The notes under the pieces are model-generated. The model worked only from the letters and a program-made list of their open reading frames with translations. It made no database searches and had not been told where the DNA came from. This document shows positions 1-11,061 of a DNA stretch of 64,000 nt, one piece after another. Source of the stretch: Aphrophora alni (lineage: Eukaryota > Arthropoda > Insecta > Hemiptera > Aphrophoridae); the NCBI GenBank assembly GCA_963513935.1, contig OY740771.1, positions 13,235,138-13,299,137 of the forward strand. Reading direction: 5' to 3'. Position 1 is the stretch's first letter; each line of letters starts with the position of its first letter. Both the position numbers and the translations under genes were made by a program.

Positions 1-211
1 TGAAATTTTGCCTCCTACTTAGTGTTCAATTTGAGAAATATAAGCAACCGATTTCCTTTACATATCTATATTAAATTTAGTAGTGTGTAAACCAACTATA
101 ACCCAATTTAATTTCGGAAAAATCAAATTGAAAATTTCAAAATGGCGGCCATTTTGTTTTCGATAGGTCAATTATCCTTTACGGTACTTGACTTACTTGA
201 CTTATTTCCTT

Positions 212-504
212 TTATCTCCTATTGGAGCATAGGGCGTCCAGAAGAGCTCTCTATCTGTCCCTGTCTCCAGCAAGTGCCTTCACTTCTCTCCAAGTCTTAT
301 TAACCTCTTTTGCTTCTTTAATAACGGTCCTCTTCCAGGTTTCTCGGGGTCGACCTCTTCTTCTGACACCTTGCGGGTTCCAATCTAGGGCCTCTTTCTC
401 AATAGTTCCGTCTGGCTTCATCAGTGTATATCCTAACCAGCTCCACTTCCTCTCTCGAATCTGCAGTTTGACCCAAATTTGACCTGTTTCTCTCCTTTAC
501 GGTA
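212..504 (-). pseudogene. LINE ORF2 C-terminal tail, degenerate
   Basis: Reading the minus strand from about 504 down to a stop at 212 gives a continuous frame of roughly 95 codons. It contains the phrases RKWSWLGYTLMKPDG, LDWNPQGVRRRGRPRETWKR and KTWREVKALAGDRDR, ending in ALCSNRR. The order WNPQG...RRGRPR.TW...TWRE...A.DR.RW is a well-known C-terminal signature of animal non-LTR retrotransposon reverse transcriptases, located after the RT domain. One TGG codon after AGDRDR has become TAG, so the copy is dead. No reverse transcriptase catalytic motif lies upstream, so this is a 5'-truncated insertion, the usual product of incomplete target-primed reverse transcription. The plus-strand open frame over the same bases is a shadow. 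I am confident of the element class but not of the clade. Confidence 0.85.
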
Positions 505-1624
505 CGGAAAGAATAAAAAATCCATTTTGTTGTCGCTAAAAAAGGAAAATAATTTGTCTCTTGTCAATACTTTGTAAACTAGGCGGTTTCTGAGAAATTC
601 GACGTTTAAATAGCCGCCATTTTGCAAAAAAAATTAATCGTCTTTACAATCTTAAAATGAATGTCCCCGATCAGCGTGTTAATTCGTAAATTAAATTATG
701 ACCTGGATCTCGTAACAGGCGAGAAATGTCCAAAACGAAGAAAAACCTTCATACAAATTTGCGGGACTTAATAGACTACTGAATATTCTACCATTGATTT
801 AACATGGATTTTCCATCTCAATGGTATGAGCTGAAGCTCAAAAATTAGACTCTCTAGTGCTGCCATCTAACAGCTACCTTCTAGTAACTTAAAGACACCA
901 TTCCATACGGTCTGTCTACTGCTACACTAGCGCATTCTAAACTTGTACCCACACAATGAGTCTCACGTTATTGTAATCACTTCTCGTAATTTCAATGATC
1001 CTATTCATGCAAACACGCGGAAAGTGAAATGAGTTGAATATATCGTATTAATACAAGTTATGAACAAAAGCAGCAAGATGTTGTAAGCTTAGAAAGAGAC
1101 AGGAAAACTGCAAAAGCCAAACGGTTCTGCTCGAGTGATAATAGCCGTGGAGTAAGTGGTGACATGCAGTTGATATACTGCGGCTTGTACTACATGTAAT
1201 TATAGTCCATACGTTTTGCAAACTCAACGTTCAGTTTATAATCGTATTACTCGTCGACAAATAAACGATTTCCTGTAAGAGTTCAACTTCAACCTGCGTT
1301 GGCGGCCATTTTGTGAGATAAACACAACATTAAAGTGAAGATAATGTATTCCTTTTAGCAAAAATATATATTTATGACGCCAAAGCTTTTTCAAACTTAA
1401 CCCCTTCTTGACTTATCACTTGAAAAAGTTTCTCTTTTAAAGCGTCTTTGAATAATTTAAAATTTAAATGGTTCCAAATTTTTATTAAAAGAACAAAGGA
1501 ATGTTATTTTGACTTCTCTACATCTTCCCCTCGCTACATTTTAAATTTCTCGCTTAAAATTACATTATATATATTTTTTATTATTTTTATATATAACTTA
1601 TTTAAAAACAAAACACAGATACGC
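505..1624. other. No gene seen; AT-rich sequence with GGCGGCCATTTT motifs
   Basis: No credible coding frame. The short motif AAAATGGCGGCC or its complement occurs near 141, 612 and 1305. It also lies inside the fold-back elements at 16.0, 19.7 and 34.1 kb, so these may be eroded arms of the same family. Confidence 0.4.
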
Positions 1625-2085
1625 AAAAATTACGGTTTTCCGAACGATTTTTGCAGGTTAAGTATGATCCGCCTGAATATCTTTTATAAACTGAATTTCA
1701 TCTTTTCCTATGTTTTCGGCATATATAAGAAAAATTTTTACAGTTTTCCGGTCGTTTTTTGCAGATTTTGGCCCCCCAGAATAATTTTTCTGACCACAAT
1801 TTCATGTCTTCCTATGTTTTCGGCAGAGAAAGAAAAATGAATAAGGTTGAATATTTTTGGACGTTTAGATCAGTCCAATTTAAACCTATAATTTAATATG
1901 TTTAGTTATAGGAGGTTTGACTATTTTTTTCAGATCTAATTTTCACTTCTAGCCAACGTTTCGCCAGACAAAAAAAATTGTTACCGATTTCCTGGCGATT
2001 TTTAATGGTTTTGATTAGTCTGAAGACTTTCTCAGATTTCAATTTCACGTCTAGCGGACGTTTTAGGCATTCTTTAAACACCCTA
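1625..2085. repeat. Degenerate tandem repeat, unit about 110 bp
   Basis: The blocks starting at about 1629 and 1738 align over their length. Each has a TTTTCCG..CG.TTTTTGCAG core, then a TGAATTTCAT- or CAATTTCATG-like stretch, then CCTATGTTTTCGGCA. Two further, more diverged blocks with GGACGTTTAGATCAGTC and CCTGGCGATTTTTAATGG follow to about 2080. The plus-strand frame at 1448-1840 runs through this repeat and has low-complexity composition, so I do not treat it as a gene. Confidence 0.5.
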
Positions 2086-3640
2086 TCATCTTAATAAATT
2101 TTAGTTTTTGCAAGACGATTTCTGTCAGAGTGTTATTCCAAGATGATGGTTACTTTTTACAGACCACGGCACACACGAATGTTTTGGTTTTATTAAGATC
2201 TAAAGTATGTCGCTCATAAACGCTCAAAGAGATAAAAGTTGGGGGAGAGCAGTCATTAATAATCTCAGCATGGAGAACCCCAGATTTTGTTTAGTGGTGA
2301 ACTTTCTTACTTCTTATGTGAAAGGTATTTAATTCGATACCTATAGAGGCTCAAAAAGTTAAGGTGTTGATCAAGATGAGAATATTGGGAAATTGTGACT
2401 AGTAGCGAATTCTGGTTGGGAAGGATTGCATTACGACGACGGGATCAGATGTGTCATAACCCTTCACGTACTCTTGTGCCAAAACTTTATTTATACAGAT
2501 GATGCTGATTGCCCCACCCATTATAGTTGTACTATTATCATTTCTAACAATGATCTTTTACAAGTAACACTGCTGTTAACAATGTCTGCAAAGAAAACTT
2601 TAAAAAGTCAGCTGTTGCAAACAAGGAGACTAAGTCATGTCATAAAAGTGATGATTTATAGGTATGGAACAAACCATTAAACCATAAATGTAACGCAAAT
2701 GTAATAAAAAAACTATTATACTCTGGTAGAATAGAAGCCTGGGTTGTATGATAAAACATGACGTTTTACCGACGTTTCAGAATATTATATCCATTACAGT
2801 TCTGTGAAAAACAAAGCAAACTTTATGTTATTGGAATATTTTAAAGTAAAAGAGAAAATAAATAAGGAAATATTTACAAAATTTAAGGTTTTAAAGAAGA
2901 TAACAGTACAAAATAAAAACTGTTTATATTTTTATAGAATAAATTTTATTATATATTTTTTTACTATGGTACAAAACTTCTATACGTACAGAAAATGATG
3001 TGAACTAACCTCAAAAGAGGCTTTGTTTTTAAAGTTCCATATTTCCCAGGTACATGTTTGCTTTGATTTGATTTTTAATAATATTTTCTTTTTTATACAC
3101 ATGTAGTATACAGAAAATTATATGGTGGTCATAAAATCAATGTCGGGTTTTTTCAGGGATGTATACGTTTAGAGATCTTATGAGTCCAAATTATGGTTTT
3201 GTTGAATTTAAAAAAAAAAAATTTCGATTATTTCAAAATCGGCTGAAACGATTTTGATATTTTTTTTACTAAAGTATAGTTTCTAGGGCCCAAACAAGAC
3301 CCAGTGATTGCCAACGCTCCAAAATCGTCGGTCCGTGAGTTATCGTTAAAACGGTTTTTAAATAATCATACTGAAATTTATAAAATACAGTACATAATTT
3401 CTCAACCAATTTCAGTAAAATTTTACCCGAATCATTGGTAAAAAAAATTACGGATCAAGAATAATTGACAAAAAACAAAAGTGAGCTTTATCCACCGTAA
3501 TAAAAGCTTGATTTTAATCAAATATGATTTATACTGTGAACGTGTTTATGGCACAAACAAAGTAGGTTTAGACCCCTCTTTAACATATTATAACATTTTC
3601 ATTTTTTTATTGACAACTACTGAGATGACATTTTTGGTTC
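2086..3640. other. No gene seen
   Basis: AT-rich intergenic or intronic sequence. The only recognisable piece is at about 3230-3360, where a phrase of the type TTTCAAAATCGGCTGAAACG occurs. Similar phrases (AAAATCGG.C.A.GCGTTTTTA) recur near 26.3, 27.25, 49.4, 50.85 and 52.2 kb and mark an old dispersed repeat family. Confidence 0.4.
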
Positions 3641-4110
3641 GTTTTTAGAGTCCATAGATAAAACTAAAGACCTTTATATATTCACACGCGTGTCTGTCTA
3701 TCTGTAAGTCTTAACCAGTCTACACAGACAAGACGATAAATCCTGTATATTTCAAAGTTTGTATTTATATTCTTTATATTGTCCTACATATAAGAAAAAA
3801 TAGCGGTAACAAAAAATAACTCGGGACTTGAAAATATTATTTTATGAAATATTGTGGGGGGTATCAAATAAAACTATCAGTTATTCTGATTACAAATATA
3901 TATGTTTATTTGACGAAATCACTAATATGTTGGCGCTAGGCCAAATTTAAAGTATCAGACAGCATGTCATCCCCTCTATAACTTAAACACGATCTGACCT
4001 ACGTACCTGGAAAAAATTTACAAAATTTGAAATTAAATTGCAGTGCGAAATCATATATTATAGTTATTTGTATGACGAATACAACTTAATTTAACCACAA
4101 CAATGAGAAA
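3640..4110 (+). repeat. Dispersed repeat R2, copy 1
   Basis: This stretch aligns with 8785-9155. Shared landmarks, in order, are AGAGTCCATAGATAAAACTA, an ACACGCGTGTCTGTCTATCT region, GATAAATCCTGTATATTTCA, GGGGGGTATCAAATAAAACT, TATGTTGGCGCTAGGCCAAA and TATGACGAATACAACTTAAT. No coding capacity. The (GTCT)n stretch after a GTCCGTAGG-like phrase resembles dispersed repeats common in insect genomes. I cannot assign a superfamily. Confidence 0.7.
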
Positions 4111-4195
4111 CTCACGTATCTTAAAAAACGTTTTTGTGAGATGTGAGACGAACAATTCAATAGCCGTTAAAAGATGAATTGCATTTTCATTTGAA

Positions 4196-4460
4196 TTTTT
4201 TTGTCCGTAGGTAAAACTAAGAAGATAAATCCTATACATTTCAAACTTTGCATTTATATTTTATGTATTGTCCCACATACAGGAAAAATATATCGGTAGC
4301 AAAAACAATTACCTTTGTGTAGTTAAAGGACACAAACTATCGATTTGAATATATTTATTTTTGGGAATATTATGTGTGGGGTATCAACTAAAAAAAATGA
4401 AGTTATATGTGTGTTTATTTGAGGAACATATTAATATGTTCCCGCTTGAAAGACATCGCC
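4196..4460 (+). repeat. Dispersed repeat R2, partial copy 2
   Basis: Starts at TTGTCCGTAGGTAAAACTAA and continues through GATAAATCCTATACATTTCA and GTGTGGGGTATCAACT to a degraded form of the TATGTTGGCGC landmark. It lies directly downstream of copy 1, in the same orientation, and lacks the (GTCT)n segment. Confidence 0.65.
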
Positions 4461-4511
4461 TTTATAAAAATAACCGTCCCTACATGTCTACGGACCATAA
4501 ATTGTGTGGTT

Positions 4512-4803
4512 TTAACCTAACCTAACCTAACCTAACCTAACCTAACCTAACCTAACCTAACCTAACCTAACCTAACCTAACCTTAACCTAACCTAACGTA
4601 ACCTAACCTAACCTAACGTAACGTAACCTAACCTAACCTAACCTAACGTAACCTAACCTAACCTAACCTAAACCAACCCAACCCAACCTGACCTGACCTG
4701 ACCTAACCTGACCTAACCTAACCTAACCCAACCTAACCCAACCTAACCCAACCTAACCCAACCTAACCCAACCTAACCTAACCTAACCTAACCTAACCTT
4801 AAC
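4512..4803. repeat. Interstitial telomere-type (CCTAA)n array
   Basis: About 290 bp of tandem CCTAA, the C-strand of the arthropod telomere repeat TTAGG. Variant units CGTAA, CCTGA and CCCAA are clustered: CGTAA in the middle, CCTGA and CCCAA in the second half. The mixture of variants and the unique sequence on both sides argue for an old interstitial array rather than a chromosome end. Confidence 0.95.
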
Positions 4804-6790
4804 CTTTTCATTATTTATTTTTTTGTGGAAGTAATTGGAAAGTTTATGAATTAGAAACTTATAATTTTTTTTCTTTTCTCACATATAAATATTATCAAAA
4901 ACATTTTTGTAAAAAAGATGAAAAACGTTAAATTTAATTTTTGGGATGGCTGTGTGAGAAAGTTCCTGCAATGCTTTCACAGTGATGTAAATTTTCTTTT
5001 CATTAAGTTGGTTAAATGTGACACAAAACATCTTCAAAGCAACGAATATTGTTAACGTATTTGCAGACAAAGTCTTGTTAAATATTTCAACGTTGTAGAC
5101 TGCGCATAGCGTTAAATTGGACTCCTTGATTACACGCCTCTCATTCTCACTTCATAACAAAGAACTTCCCTCTCTGTCTATACGCTTTTATTTTTGTTTG
5201 CCTAAATGAAAACACCGTGTCCAGATTTGCTCCGTGTATTTCTTGTTAGATGACTCTATCCACATCCATTCTATACATGTGATATATATTTTAGAGCAGT
5301 CGACAGACAGACAATAAATGAGAAAAGAAACTTTATTTTCCTGTTGTGTTACTTTGAGGTTAGGTGTATTTTAGTTTCATTTACGTTGTGGAAAGTTTTG
5401 AGATGAAGAGACATCGATGTGGAATTTTGAAGCAAATTTAGTTTTTAGAAAGAGTTCGTTTGTGTATAATCTGGAGGACGTAATTTAATGAAATTTTGAG
5501 TAATATCTCAAGGTGATAACTCAAAATCTGCAGTATATTGATCACATTTCCAACTATTCTAATCAGATTGTTATACCCAAAAATGTATTGGTCGCCATTT
5601 TCTCAAAAAATAATGGTATGGGAGTTATGAGTCTTGAGTTTAAAGAAGTGGTTTTGAGAATTATCTCCGTCTAGCTCGGGACTTTTTAATATTGTTTTAA
5701 ATACAAAACCGATATCTGGACGAAAGAAGAAGCGGAGTGAAAAAAAACGAGTACTGAAAAGTAACCTCAAAAACTAGACTCGAACGAAACGCTCCAGAGA
5801 CAAGTTGAAGAGCAGGTTTGTGGACCGAATCAGCTGATTGACTTGCAGAACCAATCTACAAACTGATAAAACCATGGTAAAATCGTAACATACAACCCTA
5901 TCGAACCCCCATCGAGTATTTCTGAAAATTCGGAACATCGAAAATTTCTTTGTAGCGATTTTTTAAATCAACAAAAGCGTTTGATCAAATTATGGTTAAA
6001 TATTAAGATTTATAACACAAACCAAAATGCCAAATTCCAAGGAAAAAAAATTACAATGCTATTGGCAAAATTCTAAAGTTAACCGTGACCAAGATCGGAA
6101 CATGAAATTAGGTACAGGGGATTATAGTGTACTCATATACAACCCTATTGTAATTCAGATAAATCGAATGAAAAATTTCAAAATGGCGGTTATTTTAACT
6201 TGTTCATATCTCGTGCGTTATTCATCACACTAAATTCGATAACAATTTCAATTCTGCATTCAATAGTACCAATTCCACTTCTCTACGATGACAACTCACG
6301 AAGTCATTGTCCAAAATGTAATTTCAGATTACACAGTCACTGAAAAGAGAGTAGCCAATGGAAGTTCCTTTACTAAACTGTTATTGAAACCATCTACAAG
6401 GCTTGTTATGGGCTAACCGACGTCAAATGTAGCGATAAAGACAATTACGAGGATCAAAAAACCTGTATAACCAATGTTTTAAACAAACTTACCCTATTGA
6501 TCTATCAACACAAAGCCCGAGACACTATCTGTTTGTATAACAACGTATGATAAGGCTGGGTAGGTACCATGATGGCAGCCTTAACTATTTTTAGTTATGA
6601 ACCTATCCAACTTTACCAGCCGCTGATGAATACTCGCTAGCCGGCAGAACCAGCGGCTCATTTTGTGGTCACACGCTTAGCTGATTGTTGCCGCGTAGTA
6701 GTGGCTGCCGTAATTCACACCTTTAACTTTCCTGCAGGCATTATGAGGCGATAACAAACAAGAAGTTTTGTTTTTACTTAGGTCAGATCA
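4804..6790. other. No gene seen
   Basis: No supported coding region. A more GC-rich patch at about 6545-6780 (GGTAGGTACCATGATGGCAG, GCCGCGTAGTAGTGGCTGCC) precedes an R1 repeat copy. I see no open frame with recognisable motifs in it. AAAATGGCGG occurs again at about 6180. Confidence 0.4.
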
Positions 6791-6794
6791 CTCA

Positions 6795-6975
6795 CCTTCT
6801 TATTAGGTCTCTCTTGATCAACACTTGTTCCCTTCCGACCCTGATGATATAAGAGTATTCGAAGGCTACGTGTCTTTATCAGATACTCTTTTCCTCTTCT
6901 TTTTTTTATTGTATTTATTTATTTTTTATATAAGGTGATGATGACCGAGAGGTTTTTCGCCATTAAACAACAACG
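6795..6975 (+). repeat. Dispersed repeat R1, 3' part
   Basis: Shares, in order, a TCTCTCTTGATCAACACTTG block, TTCCGACCCTGATGATATAA, AGAGTATTCGAAGGCTACG, a TCTTTTCCTCTTC run and GGTGATGATGACCGAGAGGT with other R1 copies at 8.6, 23.3 and 53.6 kb. No open frame. The compact, high-copy, non-coding structure suggests a SINE or a short non-autonomous element, but no RNA polymerase III box is evident. Confidence 0.7.
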
Positions 6976-7227
6976 AGAAAAAATAGAGCGTATTTTTAGC
7001 AAAATTTTACCAAAATCGTTGGAGTAATTTTGAGATAATCGTAATTTTTGAAGTGAATACTTCTTTACGCGCGGTAGGCAATTAATTTTGGTGCTGTTAA
7101 ATCGATGTGGTGAAAGGAAAAATCGTCACGAAAATAATAATAACAGTATACGTACAACAACGGTTATGCTGCGTATTTATATAATCTACATTTTTTTGTT
7201 TTACGACGTTTTCAGATGAACGTAAAT

Positions 7228-7900
7228 CTACGAAAAATATTGCACTAACTTTCTCAGACTCCCATATATAGTCAAATTAATAATCAGCGCAAACATATTG
7301 CACTAACTTTCTCACATAACCATATATATTAAAAATAAAAATCTAAGAAAAATATTGCACTAACTTTCTCAGACTCTTCATACATAGTCGAACTAATAAT
7401 CAATGCAGAAATATTTCACTAACTTTCTCTGACTCCCTACATAGTCGAACTAATAATCAAAGCAAAAATATTGCACTAACTTTCTCACATAACCATATAT
7501 ATTTAAAATAAAAATCTATGAAAAATATTGCACTAACTTTCTCAGACTCTTCATACATAGTCGAACTAATAATCAATGCAGAAATATTTCACTAACTTTC
7601 TCTGACTCCCTACATAGTCGAACTAATAATCAAAGCAAAAATATTGCACAAACTTTCTCACATACCCATATGTAATAAAACTAAAAATCTATGAAAAATA
7701 TTGCACTAACTTTCTCAGACTCTTCATACATAGTCGAACTAATAATCAATGCAGAAATATTTTACTACCTTTCTCTGACTCCCTACATAGTCGAACTAAT
7801 AATCAAAGCAAAAATATTGCGCAAACTTTCTCACATACCCATATGTAATAAAACTAAAAATCTATGAAAAATATTGCACCAACTTTCTCAGATTCCCAAG
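7228..7900. repeat. Minisatellite, about 58-60 bp subunit in a ~180 bp higher-order unit
   Basis: The core AATATTGCACTAACTTTCTC recurs every 55-65 bp, about eleven times. Three subunit types alternate: one followed by AGACTCTTCATACATAGTCG, one with AATATTTCACTAACTTTCTC then TGACTCCCTACATAGTCG, and one followed by ACATAACCATATATAT. The trio repeats about 3.5 times, so this is a higher-order repeat. It ends in diverged sequence near 7900. Confidence 0.9.
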
Positions 7901-8615
7901 CATAAAAAAAACTATTAATTTTAAAATTTGAAATGAAACTTCTATTAGCGTGTTATAGCCTATTATTAATATTTAAAATTTATAGTTAGAATATTCACTT
8001 CTGTCTACCGTCCCGCTACGGTAACATTTTTGTTTGTTTAGTCTTACGTCAGCTTCCCTATGGCTGATAGTTTGTGCTTAATTAATCAATTAAAGTTTAC
8101 AAGACAATTTTTTGTAAACGTCAAGTGTGAAAAAAAAAATGTAAACACAGAAAGACGGAATAATACAAAAAAACAGTTTCCTCTTCAGCAATGGACGGAG
8201 AATAAAATGTACCAGAATAGTATTTCTGGTTTATATGTTAAACTATATAACATTACTCTGCCGCCGACTAAATGCAAGCTTAGAATCTCTTCTCGAAAAA
8301 TTAATTGGAATTGTCAGCGACAGAATAAGTTCTTTGAATTAATTAAAGAAGTTTTAATGTGTTGGCTAAAGGACTTTATATATTGCTACCGTTTAAAATA
8401 ATTACACTTTTTCCAATTATATACTCGGTTTTGTTAATATGTTAAATGTGCAAAGTGTTTATATTTACTGGAACAAACGGTTCATCTTTCTTTCTTCCGG
8501 TTAATGATTTTTATTTTTATACAATTATGGCGATCGAAAGGGTGCAGAAACATTGTCTTCATGCACAAAACTATAACCTAAAATAATAATAAAGTATTTT
8601 CCACGACATCGTAGT
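7901..8615. other. No gene recognised
   Basis: A 113-codon plus-strand frame at 8060-8401 is the only long one. Its composition is Lys/Asn/Phe-rich as expected from AT-rich DNA, and I recognise no motif in it. I do not call a gene. Confidence 0.35.
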
Positions 8616-8785
8616 TAGGTACGGGCTTGACAATCCCGAAGACCCTAGCTGGATATACACTTTTTTTCATGTAGTCTTAAGTTAGATCTTTCTTTTTCAT
8701 ATTTCATATCTTTGACCAACTATTGTTTTCTTCCAACCCTCCCGCTATTAGAGTAAACAAGGGCTAGGGGTCTTTTTTAGGGTCC
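8616..8785 (+). repeat. Dispersed repeat R1, near-complete copy
   Basis: Begins with GACAATCCCGAAGACCCTAG and CTGGATATACACTTTTTTTC, followed by CATGTAGTCTTAAGTTAGAT and the TTTGACCAACTATTGTTTTC block. It ends at GGGCTAGGGGTCTTTTTTAG, where R2 copy 3 begins directly. The R1/R2 junction suggests nested insertion. Confidence 0.75.
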
Positions 8786-9155
8786 GTAGGTAAAACCAAG
8801 GATCATTATAATTTCACGCGCGTGCCTCTCTGTCTGTCTGTCTGTAAGTACCAACCAGTTTACACAGACCAGGCGGTAAATCCTATACATTTCAAATTTT
8901 GCATTTATATTCTTATACGAAAAACATAGCGCTAACAAAAAAATACATTGAGGTGGTTAGGGCCTAAAATTATCGATTTGAAAAATTTGTTTTTTGAAAT
9001 ATTATGTGTGGGGTGTCAAATAAAACTAGAAGTTATTCTGATTACGAATATGCAAGTTTATTTGACTAAATTATTAATATGTTGGCGCTAGGCCAAATCA
9101 TACATTATAGTTTTATGTATGACGAATACAACTTAATTTAACCACACAATGAGAA
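8785..9155 (+). repeat. Dispersed repeat R2, copy 3
   Basis: Carries all R2 landmarks: GGTCCGTAGGTAAAACCAAG, a CACGCGCGTGCCTCTCTGTC region, GCGGTAAATCCTATACATTT, GTGTGGGGTGTCAAATAAAA, ATGTTGGCGCTAGGCCAAAT and the terminal TATGACGAATACAACTTAAT. It sits between two R1 pieces (8616-8785 and 9146-9260), which look like one R1 copy split by R2. Confidence 0.75.
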
Positions 9156-9260
9156 TTGGCCAACTCTTGTTCTCTTCCGACCCTAAAACTATTAGAATAT
9201 TCGAGGGCTAGCTTGATTTAATGTTTTCTTCTAATTTTTGATAACGCGGTGGTGATTACT
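9146..9260 (+). repeat. Dispersed repeat R1, central part
   Basis: GGCCAACTCTTGTTCTCTTC, CGACCCTAAAACTATTAGAA and TATTCGAGGGCTAGC match the R1 centre. The GATAACGCGGTGGTGATTAC tail is a diverged form of the R1 end. Confidence 0.65.
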
Positions 9261-9965
<705 letters not shown>

Positions 9966-10526
9966 AGGAATGGGTGAGTAAGAAAGTTTGTGCAATATCT
10001 CTGCATTTCTAAATACCCTGTATATATTTAATACGAAAACGTTAGAAAAAATTAGACAATTTATTGATATTTCCTCGTCAGTTCTCAATATCTCAGAAAT
10101 GAGATAAAAGCTGGCAATATGTAATAAACATGGCGGCTGACATAGAGGCAACAGCTTCCGGCGGTTTGATATATGTCTTAGTCATGACAGTCAGGATACA
10201 GTATCAAGTTGATAATATCAGTGGTAATTAGGTTGATGACGTAATCATCACGTGACCATCATCAATACCTACCGAAACATAACCTCACATCTAATTAGTG
10301 TGATACCGTGTGCAAGTTGTTAAGTGGTTCTGAAATTTAAGAAACTCAGTTTTTGAATTTATATTTAAATAAATCTATATTTAAATAGAAATCTTCCGCC
10401 TTATATTGCAAGAAAGTAATTAAAAAACTAATATTTAATTTTGTGCTAGGTTATTACTATTATTACAGGAGAAATAATTATTACTGTTAAAGCAAAAATA
10501 CAATAATATTTCAAGTAAAAATATAA

Positions 10527-10600
10527 GACCTAGATCGGGAATCGAACCGAGAACCTTTGGCTTTACGCGCCAATGTTGAACCAACTGAGCTCTCCTAGTC
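10527..10600 (-). tRNA. tRNA-like sequence (SINE head or tRNA pseudogene), GTA-like anticodon
   Basis: On the minus strand this 74-nt segment has tRNA layout. Box A is GAGCTCAGTTGG, matching the RNA polymerase III consensus, and box B is GGTTCGATTCC, a perfect match. A five-pair anticodon stem TTGGC/GCCAA encloses the seven-base loop GCGTAAA, and the length is typical. The loop would place GTA at the anticodon position, but position 33 is C rather than the near-invariant U. The D arm is altered (GTTGGTTCAAC) and the acceptor stem has one mismatch and two wobbles. These defects, and a second related 3' half nearby at 10826-10860, make a tRNA-derived SINE or pseudogene more likely than a functional tRNA-Tyr. 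Confidence 0.5.
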
Positions 10601-10737
10601 GCTTCCCAGCAAAGGCATAGACCTCTCACTTGACTTTGCTTTATTGCTGCAATTTGAAGTTACCAAATTAATTACCTCGCATATGCTACATTGAACTTTT
10701 TACTCATTTTGCAGCCCTTACTTATATATTTATTAAT

Positions 10738-10935
10738 TTTAAATTTATTGTTTTAACGCTAATTTACGTTTGTTTACCAGCAAGAATTGAAAATAAAATA
10801 GTATTTCGAGTGAAAAATAAACTACCTAGACCGGGAATCGAATCCAGGACCTTTTCACTTCAAATATTATTGTATTTTTCAATACTTTCTGGTAAAAAAA
10901 CGTATCAGCGTTAAAATCAATAAATTAAAAATTAA
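10738..10935. repeat. Inverted repeat flanking a second tRNA-like 3' half
   Basis: Bases 10738-10815 pair with 10860-10935: TTTTAACGCTAATTTACG against CGTATCAGCGTTAAAA, and GTTTACCAGCAAGAATTG against CAATACTTTCTGGTAAA. The segment between reads, on the minus strand, GGTCCTGGATTCGATTCCCG then GTCTAGG, the T-arm and acceptor end of a tRNA-like sequence related to 10527-10600. The outer arms resemble the tail body that follows the first tRNA-like head, so this may be two SINE bodies in opposite orientation. Confidence 0.6.
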
Positions 10936-11061
10936 TAAAATAAAAAATTTTAACAAAATTAATGTTTAATAACCGCTATAATAACTATCAAAACTCATTA
11001 AAAAACTACCCAAACATAATAAAACTATTTACGCAACTCTATTAGTATTGTAAGACGACGG

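Larger units (their letters stand above)
10386..11061 (+). repeat. Dispersed repeat R7, copy 1, interrupted by tRNA-related sequence
   Basis: The left part (TATATTGCAAGAAAGTAATT, AAAAACTAATATTTAATTTT) and the right part (a CATAATAAAACTATTTACGC block leading to CTATTAG) align with 25190-25415. The intervening 10480-10940 has no counterpart there and holds the two tRNA-related pieces described separately. The simplest reading is insertion of one or more SINE-like units into an R7 copy. Confidence 0.6.

Noticed and set aside
222..482. Plus-strand 86-codon frame at the left end
   Set aside because: Shadow of the LINE tail, which reads on the minus strand with a recognisable signature.
1448..1840. 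130-codon frame rich in Phe, Ile, Lys and Asn
   Set aside because: Composition expected from AT-rich DNA; overlaps a degenerate tandem repeat; no domain motif.
4512..4803. Chromosome end
   Set aside because: The CCTAA array is short, variant-rich and flanked on both sides by other sequence, so it is interstitial.
7228..7900. Regularly spaced repeats that could be mistaken for a CRISPR array
   Set aside because: Spacers are themselves repeated, there are no cas genes, and the sequence is eukaryotic; it is a minisatellite.
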